Source: Methanomicrobiales archaeon (GTDB taxonomy: Archaea; Halobacteriota; Methanomicrobia; Methanomicrobiales; Methanospirillaceae). Taken from it: a stretch of 5,587 nt of DNA. Below are positions 1 through 5,177 of the stretch, in pieces (the stretch's first letter is position 1; every line of letters begins with the position of its first letter). Under the pieces are notes generated by a model that saw nothing but the letters and a program-made list of their open reading frames with translations, did no database searches and was not told the origin of the DNA. Both the position numbers and the translations under genes were made by a program. Where the stretch lies: the NCBI GenBank assembly GCA_012520015.1, contig JAAYPD010000374.1, positions 1-5,587 on the forward strand. Direction: 5' to 3'.

Positions 1-664
1 CATGGGTAGTTCCATGCATCACGACGACAACTTCCCCAAGGTCTGAAAGAGCTGCTTTCGCTGCGCATAATCCGTTCATGGTATTATCGCTGCTTGGACG
101 GTCAGCCGATCTCTGCGATCCGACAAAGACGATCGGGACCGGTGTTTTTAACATAAAGCTCATGGCAGCAGCACTATAGGCCATTGTGTCTGTTCCGTGT
201 GTAACCACAATGCCACGCGCGCCTTCTTTTATCTCATCATAAATTGCCTGGGCAAGAAGTTTCCAGATGGCGGGGGTCATATTTTCTGAAAGTATATTAC
301 ATACCTGGACTGCCTTGAACCTGGCCATGGATGCAAGACCTGGAATTGCATCCAGAATATCTGTTGCATGAACCTGGCTGGTGACAGCCCCGGTCCGGTA
401 ATCTTTTTCACTGGCAATAGTCCCCCCGGTAGAGATGATTGAAATTTTGGGAAGATCTGCTTTTTGGACAATCTCTGAAACCTTTCGTTCGGCAGTTTCA
501 TATGTGCCTGTTTTAACAAGGCTTTCTTCAGGAACTCCGATATTATAACCTGATGCCAGCTTAATTGTTGCCATCCCATCCTGTGAGGTGATAAATTTTC
601 CATCACAGTCCAGACCCTGAAAGGTACATCTGACAATATCTCCGGTTTTAAGTTTACTACTCAT
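1..664 (-). CDS. gatD: Glutamyl-tRNA(Gln) amidotransferase subunit D, 3' end missing
   Basis: GatD is the glutaminase subunit of the archaeal GatDE amidotransferase. It releases ammonia from an amide donor so that GatE can convert Glu-tRNA(Gln) to Gln-tRNA(Gln) in the cytoplasm. The visible 221 codons, read by hand from the minus strand, start MSSKLKTGDIV. Residues 1-60 resemble the small beta-barrel N-terminal domain of GatD (ending in GYNIGV). An L-asparaginase-type domain follows, with STGGTIAS at 78-85 (nucleophile expected at T82), VTHGTDTM at 154-161 (T158 and D159 of the catalytic set) and GSQRSADRPSSDN at 182-194. The family is usually a little over 400 residues, so roughly half is present; the cut is only the window edge and no frameshift is seen. 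The ATG overlaps the argH stop codon as ATGA, and GGAGAA (minus strand, 680-675) lies 10 nt upstream. The N-terminal domain separates it from a plain asparaginase. Confidence 0.95.
   Translation of the reverse strand, partial: MSSKLKTGDIVRCTFQGLDCDGKFITSQDGMATIKLASGYNIGVPEESLVKTGTYETAERKVSEIVQKADLPKISIISTGGTIASEKDYRTGAVTSQVHATDILDAIPGLASMARFKAVQVCNILSENMTPAIWKLLAQAIYDEIKEGARGIVVTHGTDTMAYSAAAMSFMLKTPVPIVFVGSQRSADRPSSDNTMNGLCAAKAALSDLGEVVVVMHGTTH
661..664 (-). other. ATGA stop-start overlap of argH and gatD
   Basis: On the minus strand the bases 664 to 661 read ATGA: ATG starts gatD and TGA ends argH. Such overlaps usually mean that ribosomes finishing the first gene reinitiate on the second. 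The purine stretch GGAGAA at 680-675, inside argH, could serve as the binding site for gatD. Confidence 0.9.
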
Positions 665-2142
665 AATTGTGCTATTCTCCGCGCCTGTGTGAGAAGTTCA
701 TCTAATGATGCTGAAATGTTTAATTTTTTGTTTGAAACCTGTTCTACATCTTTTTTCAGCTCTTTACGGCAATTATCAAGTGCACTCCGGACTGCTTCCG
801 GAGCAGGTCCGCCAGGAAGTCGTCTGACAGACAGGGATGTCTCAACTGAAAGGGCTGATTCAATCTTTTCCTGCGTGACGCCGAGTGAAGAGAGAGATTT
901 TCCATGAAACTCTTCTGCTGCCTTGTCCAGGGTTGCCAGGTCAAGCAATCCGTCTCGTACTGCCCTGCCTACGATGTGGTGGGCCGTCCTGAAAGGAATA
1001 TCAAACTCTCTGACAAGAGTGTCAGCAAGCTCTGTCGTAGTTGTCCCTCCCTTTCCAGCCTCTTCTTCCATCCGTTCACGGTTAAATTCAGCGGTTTCTA
1101 TCATTCCAGCAAGAAGGTCAACATCCCTCCGGACATTAGAGATACCACGCCAGAGATGGGGATTTAAATCCTGAAGGTCCCGGTTGTAAGCCATCGCAAG
1201 TCCCTTGACAATTGTAATTGCAGATACAAATGCCCCTAAAACAGTTCCTGCACGGGAACGGAGTATCTCTGCAACATCAGGGTTCTTCTTTTGTGGCATG
1301 ATGGAACTTGTTGAACAGTACCGGTCATCAAGGACCACGAACTGAACAAATGAAGAGCTCCAGATGATAAGTTCCTCACATAGCCTTGAGATATGTGTAA
1401 GCAGCATGGTATCACATGCCAGTATCTCTTCTGCAAAGTCCCTTGATGCAACGGAATCCATGGAATTTACCAGGATCCTGTCAAATCCCAGTATTCTTGC
1501 CGTGTACATGCGGTCAAGAGGGTACCCGGTTGATGCAAGGGCTGCTGACCCAAGTGGAGAACAATTCACACGATGAAGTGCGTCAAAGAGCCGGTCATAG
1601 TCCCTGGAGAAGATCTGTTCATATGCGAGCAGATGGTGGGCAAGTGTGACCGGCTGGGCATGCTGAAGATGTGTAAATCCTGGCATTACCGTTGTAACAT
1701 GCCCCTCTGCAACGGATAGAAGAACGGACCGGAGTCTGCATACTGCCTCAAGCTGGTCTATGATGATATCCCTGGTCCTCATCCGAAGACAGGCAGCCAC
1801 CTCGTCATTTCGTGAACGGCCTATATGGAGTCGTCCCCCTGCATCTCCTCCGGTCTTTTTAGTAAGGACTGTTTCAATCCCTGCATGGATGTCCTCGTAA
1901 GATGGATCAAATGCATCTGGTGGCACACCTGATTCATGCATCGTCAAAAGTTCCTTCATCAGGGTTTTTGCATGGTCTTCATGCACGATCTGCTGCCTGG
2001 TCAGCATGACTAAATGTGCCATATCGACCAGAACATCTGAAGATGCAATAAATTTGTCCGCCTCCATGGAAGAAAGGAGTGATTCGATATCCTCCGTTCT
2101 CTCCCCTGAGAGCCGGGCCTTTCTGACGATGTCCCTGGTCAT
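661..2142 (-). CDS. argH: Argininosuccinate lyase
   Basis: ArgH splits argininosuccinate into arginine and fumarate, the last step of arginine biosynthesis, as a cytoplasmic homotetramer of the fumarase/aspartase superfamily. In numbering from the ATG at 2172, the conserved blocks are GGRLHIGRSRNDEVA (112-126), MPGFTHLQHAQPVTLAHH (163-180, with the active-site His at 169) and the signature STSSIMPQKKNPD (287-299, which carries the catalytic serine). I chose the ATG at 2142, giving 493 residues beginning MTRDIVRKARLSGER. Archaeal ArgH proteins typically begin close to this arginine-rich stretch, and the ten extra residues from 2172 (MIFPRKIYGI) look unrelated. Neither start has a convincing ribosome-binding site, so the start is less sure than the identity. 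The stop codon overlaps the gatD start, implying one transcript. All catalytic blocks appear intact. The C-terminal region after residue 370 is the usual lyase tail. Confidence 0.96.
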   Translation of the reverse strand: MTRDIVRKARLSGERTEDIESLLSSMEADKFIASSDVLVDMAHLVMLTRQQIVHEDHAKTLMKELLTMHESGVPPDAFDPSYEDIHAGIETVLTKKTGGDAGGRLHIGRSRNDEVAACLRMRTRDIIIDQLEAVCRLRSVLLSVAEGHVTTVMPGFTHLQHAQPVTLAHHLLAYEQIFSRDYDRLFDALHRVNCSPLGSAALASTGYPLDRMYTARILGFDRILVNSMDSVASRDFAEEILACDTMLLTHISRLCEELIIWSSSFVQFVVLDDRYCSTSSIMPQKKNPDVAEILRSRAGTVLGAFVSAITIVKGLAMAYNRDLQDLNPHLWRGISNVRRDVDLLAGMIETAEFNRERMEEEAGKGGTTTTELADTLVREFDIPFRTAHHIVGRAVRDGLLDLATLDKAAEEFHGKSLSSLGVTQEKIESALSVETSLSVRRLPGGPAPEAVRSALDNCRKELKKDVEQVSNKKLNISASLDELLTQARRIAQL

Positions 2143-2232
2143 AATCCCGTATATCTTTCTCGGGAAGATCATTAGTGTCTTTGCATGTCGTCCGAAGCAG
2201 CCGAAGGATCATTTCCTGGCATTTCATGGATA

Positions 2233-2251
2233 TGTTTAACAGTTTTAAACA
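2233..2251. repeat. 19-bp dyad TGTTTAA-N5-TTAAACA
   Basis: Positions 2233-2239 read TGTTTAA and 2245-2251 read TTAAACA, an exact 7-bp inverted repeat around a 5-bp spacer. It covers the candidate argH TATA element, where a bound repressor would block TBP. Low-complexity AT content makes chance occurrence quite possible. Confidence 0.35.
2242..2250 (-). promoter_or_regulatory. Possible TATA box for argH-gatD
   Basis: Read on the minus strand this is GTTTAAAAC, a TATA-like element about 100 nt upstream of the preferred argH start. It would place transcription start near 2220 and give a leader of roughly 75-80 nt. The region is AT-rich, so other placements are possible and the call is weak. Confidence 0.25.
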
Positions 2252-2375
2252 AATCTTCTTAATTATTCTAAAAAGTTTTGCATAAGACAAAAATTTTTCC
2301 AAGCTATGATCACCGGCAGTCGTTTTTCTCGTTTATGACATGAATGATACTTTAGTACAATAAGCACAAATTCTG

Positions 2376-2385
2376 TATATAAAAT
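2376..2385 (+). promoter_or_regulatory. Archaeal TATA box of the ABC importer operon
   Basis: TATATAAAAT stands out as the best TATA box in the region. With the usual archaeal distance of about 25-27 nt from box centre to start, transcription would begin near 2405-2408, leaving a leader of about 60 nt before the GTG at 2468. No strong purine-rich BRE is evident directly upstream (the preceding bases are AATTCTG). Confidence 0.6.
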
Positions 2386-2402
2386 AACCTCAATGGATAT
2401 TT
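2382..2402. promoter_or_regulatory. Possible operator dyad just downstream of the importer TATA box
   Basis: The arms AAATAACC (2382-2389) and GGATATTT (2395-2402) form an inverted repeat with one mismatch around the 5-bp spacer TCAAT. The dyad overlaps the end of the TATA box and reaches the predicted transcription start, a position where a bound dimeric regulator would keep RNA polymerase off. No regulator gene is visible in the window. Confidence 0.35.
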
Positions 2403-2425
2403 AATTGCTCAAAATCGGTTAGTTT

Positions 2426-2461
2426 ATGAAGAAGTATCTACCAGTAAATTATTGCAGGTGA
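2426..2461 (+). other. 11-codon upstream ORF in the importer leader
   Basis: An ATG at 2426 opens an ORF reading MKKYLPVNYCR and stops at TGA 2459-2461. It is in the same frame as the binding-protein gene. Its stop codon lies inside that gene's ribosome-binding site (GGTGA, 2457-2461). It could be a leader peptide tied to translation of the gene downstream, but its own ribosome-binding site is poor and it may be chance. Confidence 0.2.
2457..2461 (+). promoter_or_regulatory. Ribosome-binding site that fixes the GTG start at 2468
   Basis: GGTGA, a match to the archaeal anti-Shine-Dalgarno sequence, lies 6 nt before the GTG. The frame is closed just upstream by TGA at 2459-2461, so no longer in-frame start is available. 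Confidence 0.75.
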
Positions 2462-2467
2462 GTTATC

Positions 2468-3487
2468 GTGAAAGATGTATGGCTTATCTTATCTCTCTTC
2501 ATTATCTCGGGCCTGGTTCTTCTGTGTGGGTGTACCGGAACCCAGGAATCAGCCCCTGCCATCTCACAACAGGTGGCTGCCATTGAAAAAAGTGTTCTGA
2601 ATATAGGATATCAGCCTAGTACGCATCAGATGGCGTTTATGACAGCGTACAGCATGGGCATGTATAATGAGACTTTGGGCCCTCTTGGAATCAAAGAAGT
2701 AAAGGCCTACAGTTTCCCGACCGGCGCCCCTGAGATGCAGGCCATGCTTGCCGGGGACCTTGACTTTGCATATGTTGGTGCTGCTCCTTTCGTGACAGCT
2801 GTTGCAACCGGGCTTGATGCAAAGATCATTGCCGCAGCCCAGACCCAGGGTTCATCAGTGGTTCTTAAAACCGGGCTGGATTATACCGGTCCACAGGATC
2901 TGAAAGGGCTGTCTATTGCCACATATCCGGCAGGCACAATTCAGGATACCATCCTGCGAACCTGGCTGAAAGAACAGGGTCTTGATCCGGATAAAGACGT
3001 CAAGATCATCGCCATGGGTCCAGGGGACGCAACCACGGCAATTATGGCTGGAAAAGTTGATGCTGTATTCCTCCCAGGGCCATCACCCACAACCATTGTT
3101 GAGGCAGGAGCTGGAAAGGTCATCATCGAGTCTGGAGAGATGTCTCCGAACCATGTCTGCTGCGTCCTTGTTGCCAGCGGAAAAATGATTCGTGATCATC
3201 CTGATATTGTCGCCGGCGTTTTAAAAATCCATGAAAAGGCAACCGAATACAACAAACAGAACTGGGAAGAAGCAGCCATGTACATGGAGCAGATGACTGC
3301 CATGGATGCTTCAATAACCTTAAAATCACTGAATGTCTGGGATGGCGAGTGGGTCTCTGATCCGCACATAATCTTTGACTCGGTTGCCAGCTATGCACAG
3401 GATCAGGCAGCACTTGGGTATATCAGTAAAAGCCTTTCAGGTGCAGATCTGACTGATACCAGTTTCTGGGACAAGCTTAACAGCTGA
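2468..3487 (+). CDS. ABC transporter substrate-binding lipoprotein, NitT/TauT (SsuA/TauA-like) family
   Basis: This is the extracellular solute-binding protein of the importer, 339 residues from a GTG start. Residues 6-19 are a hydrophobic signal segment and LCGC at 19-22 is a lipobox, so Cys22 is probably lipidated and tethers the protein to the outer face of the membrane. The mature part starts as two-lobed NMT1/SsuA-like binding proteins do: VLNIGYQPSTHQ at 43-54, then MLAGDLDFAYVGAAPF at 93-108, the usual segment where bound ligand is sensed. KGLSIATYPAGTIQD (146-160) and AIMAGKVDAVFLPGPSP (191-207) are the matching second-lobe elements. A Cys pair sits at 231-232. Permease and ATPase genes follow on the same strand. 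The family imports nitrate, sulfonates, taurine, thiamine precursors and other small solutes, so the substrate cannot be assigned. Nitrate assimilation and oxygen-dependent desulfonation fit a methanogen poorly. Confidence 0.9.
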   Translation: MKDVWLILSLFIISGLVLLCGCTGTQESAPAISQQVAAIEKSVLNIGYQPSTHQMAFMTAYSMGMYNETLGPLGIKEVKAYSFPTGAPEMQAMLAGDLDFAYVGAAPFVTAVATGLDAKIIAAAQTQGSSVVLKTGLDYTGPQDLKGLSIATYPAGTIQDTILRTWLKEQGLDPDKDVKIIAMGPGDATTAIMAGKVDAVFLPGPSPTTIVEAGAGKVIIESGEMSPNHVCCVLVASGKMIRDHPDIVAGVLKIHEKATEYNKQNWEEAAMYMEQMTAMDASITLKSLNVWDGEWVSDPHIIFDSVASYAQDQAALGYISKSLSGADLTDTSFWDKLNS

Positions 3488-3493
3488 CCCATA

Positions 3494-3507
3494 CTTTTTC
3501 CTTTTCT
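3494..3507 (+). terminator. T-rich tract after the binding-protein gene, possible partial terminator
   Basis: CTTTTTCCTTTTCT begins 7 nt after the stop codon. Archaeal RNA polymerase often terminates at T-rich tracts without needing a hairpin. Because permease and ATPase genes follow closely and must be expressed, any termination here would have to be partial. Confidence 0.35.
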
Positions 3508-3530
3508 AAGTGCTCATAATACTGGAGAGA

Positions 3531-3550
3531 AGTGTCAGACTGCTGACACT
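3531..3550 (+). repeat. Perfect 8-bp stem, 4-nt loop inverted repeat before the permease gene
   Basis: AGTGTCAG (3531-3538) and CTGACACT (3543-3550) are exact reverse complements around the loop ACTG. The stem ends 18 nt before the permease ATG and lies downstream of the T-rich tract. It could act as an mRNA stability or processing element, hold translation of the permease down, or be a protein-binding dyad on DNA. It is not followed by a T run, so it is not a classical intrinsic terminator. Confidence 0.6.
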
Positions 3551-3568
3551 AACAGTGGGAATTTAGTA

Positions 3569-4354
3569 ATGAAGGTAAATCTTCCGGGATCACGATCCCC
3601 CGGCTATGCTATCCTCTCAATATCAGTTCTTCTGGTATTATGGCAGATCCTTGCAGATGAGGTGGTAAGAAATCACTTTATTCTGCCGTCTTTTACCGAT
3701 GTGATATTTGCATTTTATGTTCTTATCTCTGCAGGCACATTGCCGATGGACTTTGCCGTGAGCATGATCCATTTCTTCATAGGCCTTGGTTTATCTCTTA
3801 TAGTCGGAGTCCCAGCCGGGATCCTTATCGGATGGTTTCCGGTAGCAAACCGTCTTTTGGATCCGATCATTGAGATAATTCGTCCGATTCCTCCTCTTGC
3901 GTGGATTCCTTTTGCGATAGTCTGGTTCGGGCTTACAGATCTTGCTGCAGGATTTGTCATCTTCATCGGGTCAGTCTTTCCTGTCCTTGTCAATACATAT
4001 GAGGGTTTTCGTAATATTCCCAGGATTTTTGTTGAAGCAGGAAGGATGCTTGGATGCACAACTAATGCTGCCCTCATCCGGTTTATTGCCATCCCTGCAG
4101 CGCTTCCCCACCTTGCTGCCGGTTTCAGGGTTGCCAGCGGGGTTGCATGGATGTGCCTTGTGGCAGCTGAAATGTTTGGTGTATCAAGGTTTGGACTTGG
4201 TCAGAAGATATGGTGGTATTATAACCTGCACCAGATGGACAAGGTCATGGTCTACATGCTTATCCTGGGTTTCATCGGACTTATCATCGATTACATCTTC
4301 AGGTACGCAATGAACAGGACACTTCTGAAATGGCGCCAGGGGGAGGTGAACTGA
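3569..4354 (+). CDS. ABC transporter permease, NitT/TauT (SsuC/TauC-like) family
   Basis: This is the membrane channel subunit, 261 residues, a normal length for the family; it is presumed to work as a homodimer. Hydrophobic segments lie near residues 13-29, 64-88, 107-119, 125-142, 184-203 and 227-245, consistent with about six membrane helices. The cytoplasmic coupling loop carries the EAA motif: EAGRMLG at 156-162, ending in IPAALP at 175-180, which docks on the ATPase. IRPIPPLAWIPFAIVWFG (104-121) is typical of SsuC/TauC/NrtB permeases. It follows the binding-protein gene after an 81-nt gap and is separated from the ATPase ATG by a single base. The ribosome-binding site for its ATG is weak (GTGGGA at 3555-3560, 8 nt upstream), while that of the ATPase gene is strong. 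The frame is open throughout, with no sign of damage. Confidence 0.93.
   Translation: MKVNLPGSRSPGYAILSISVLLVLWQILADEVVRNHFILPSFTDVIFAFYVLISAGTLPMDFAVSMIHFFIGLGLSLIVGVPAGILIGWFPVANRLLDPIIEIIRPIPPLAWIPFAIVWFGLTDLAAGFVIFIGSVFPVLVNTYEGFRNIPRIFVEAGRMLGCTTNAALIRFIAIPAALPHLAAGFRVASGVAWMCLVAAEMFGVSRFGLGQKIWWYYNLHQMDKVMVYMLILGFIGLIIDYIFRYAMNRTLLKWRQGEVN
4342..4349 (+). promoter_or_regulatory. Full-length Shine-Dalgarno site of the ATPase gene
   Basis: GGAGGTGA lies in the last codons of the permease gene, 6 nt before the ATG at 4356. It is a complete match to the archaeal 16S rRNA tail and the strongest ribosome-binding site in the window. It settles the start of the ATPase gene. Confidence 0.9.
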
Positions 4355-4355
4355 C

Positions 4356-5147
4356 ATGGGCAGCGTGGAAATTTCCCATATCAGCCGTGAATTCATAAGA
4401 GATGATGGTGACAGGGTCATCGCATTATCTGATATCACTCTTTCCATTGCAGATGATGAATTTGTCTCATTTGTCGGCCCATCAGGTTGTGGTAAGACCA
4501 CCCTGCTCCGGATAATCGCCGGTCTTGATCATGCAAATGCAGGGGAAGTCAGGGTGGATGGTTCCCTCATTACCGGCCCGGGGCAGAAGGTTGGCATGGT
4601 ATTCCAGGAGTATTCCCTATTCCCATGGAGAAGTGTCCTCTCCAATGTTGCCTTTGGCCTTCAGATGCGGGGCATCTCAAAAGAGGAGAGGTATGCCGTC
4701 GCGCGAAAGTACATCTCACTGGTTGGTCTTTCCCAGTTTGAGCATAGTTATCCCCACGAATTATCCGGAGGAATGAAACAGCGTGTGGCGATTGCAAGGG
4801 CACTTGCTACCGATCCGGATATCCTGTTGATGGATGAGCCATTTGGGGCCCTTGATGCCCAGACGCGTAATCACATGCAGTGTGAGCTGCTGGATATATG
4901 GGAGACAAAAAAGAAGACTATTCTGTTTGTGACGCATAGTTGTGATGAAGCCGTGTTCCTTTCTGATCGGATCGTGGTTCTGTCTCCAAGACCGGGTATT
5001 GTCAGGGATATCATCAATATCCCGATATCACGCCCGCGTGACAGGACTGATAAGGAGTTCATCGATCTCAGGCGCCATCTTCTTGAGATGATAGAGGAAG
5101 AGGAAAGAAAGGAAGAAAGGATTAAGTGTAAATCCGGCAATTTATAA
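4356..5147 (+). CDS. ABC transporter ATP-binding protein, NitT/TauT (SsuB/TauB-like) family
   Basis: This cytoplasmic subunit hydrolyses ATP to power the importer and is expected to work as a dimer on the permease. It has 263 residues and every core ABC motif: Walker A GPSGCGKT at 41-48, Q-loop Gln84 in MVFQEYSLFPW, signature LSGGMKQR at 136-143, Walker B ILLMDEP at 156-162, D-loop ALD at 165-167 and switch His194 in VTHSCDEA. The short form without a C-terminal regulatory domain, and the FQEYSLFPWRSV stretch, are characteristic of the SsuB/TauB/NrtD group. The last 20 or so residues are highly charged (EEEERKEERIK, 247-257), probably a helical tail of no assigned role. Translation is likely coupled to the permease gene, whose stop codon is one base upstream. 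The stop codon of this gene is part of a TATA-like box for the gene that follows. Confidence 0.96.
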   Translation: MGSVEISHISREFIRDDGDRVIALSDITLSIADDEFVSFVGPSGCGKTTLLRIIAGLDHANAGEVRVDGSLITGPGQKVGMVFQEYSLFPWRSVLSNVAFGLQMRGISKEERYAVARKYISLVGLSQFEHSYPHELSGGMKQRVAIARALATDPDILLMDEPFGALDAQTRNHMQCELLDIWETKKKTILFVTHSCDEAVFLSDRIVVLSPRPGIVRDIINIPISRPRDRTDKEFIDLRRHLLEMIEEEERKEERIKCKSGNL

Positions 5148-5150
5148 AAG
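5141..5150 (+). promoter_or_regulatory. TATA box for rpl10e overlapping the ATPase stop codon
   Basis: TTTATAAAAG contains the TAA stop of the ATPase gene (5145-5147). Its centre is about 33 nt before the rpl10e ATG, so transcription should start near 5171. That would leave only a few leader bases and exclude the AGGAG at 5164-5168 from the transcript. Confidence 0.5.
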
Positions 5151-5177
5151 CACATATCAATACAGGAGTTCGGGATC

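Larger units (their letters stand above)
2143..2467. other. Divergent intergenic control region between argH and the ABC importer
   Basis: This stretch of about 325 bases holds no credible protein gene of normal size. It is clearly richer in A and T than the flanking genes, especially from 2221 to 2440. It must carry the promoters for both the leftward argH-gatD pair and the rightward importer. It contains a good TATA box for the importer, two short dyads, a weak TATA-like element for argH and an 11-codon ORF in the importer leader. I see no tRNA, recognisable riboswitch or repeat array in it. Confidence 0.75.

Noticed and set aside
277..636. Minus-strand reading frame of 119 codons
   Set aside because: It lies inside gatD in another frame; the gatD frame carries STGGTIAS and HGTDTM and explains the sequence.
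1..664. Plain L-asparaginase instead of GatD
   Set aside because: The protein has the extra N-terminal beta-barrel-like domain with GYNIGV before the asparaginase motifs, which marks GatD.
2143..2172. Longer argH starting at ATG 2172, adding ten residues
   Set aside because: The added residues MIFPRKIYGI do not resemble ArgH N-termini, while the protein from 2142 begins as archaeal ArgH proteins do. Neither start has a clear ribosome-binding site, so the longer form is not excluded.
2192..2206. Direct repeat CCGAAG-CAG-CCGAAG near the argH start
   Set aside because: Two 6-bp copies are too short to mean much, and the UUCG-like loops on the minus strand lack paired stems.
3531..3550. Stem-loop as a bacterial-style intrinsic terminator
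   Set aside because: No T run follows the stem; the T-rich tract lies before it, and the next genes are clearly part of the same transporter.
3715..4092. Minus-strand reading frame of 125 codons opposite the permease gene
   Set aside because: It is antisense to a well-supported permease and has no recognisable domain or ribosome-binding context.
3942..4313. Plus-strand reading frame of 123 codons inside the permease gene
   Set aside because: It is out of frame with the permease EAA motif region and shows no protein family features.
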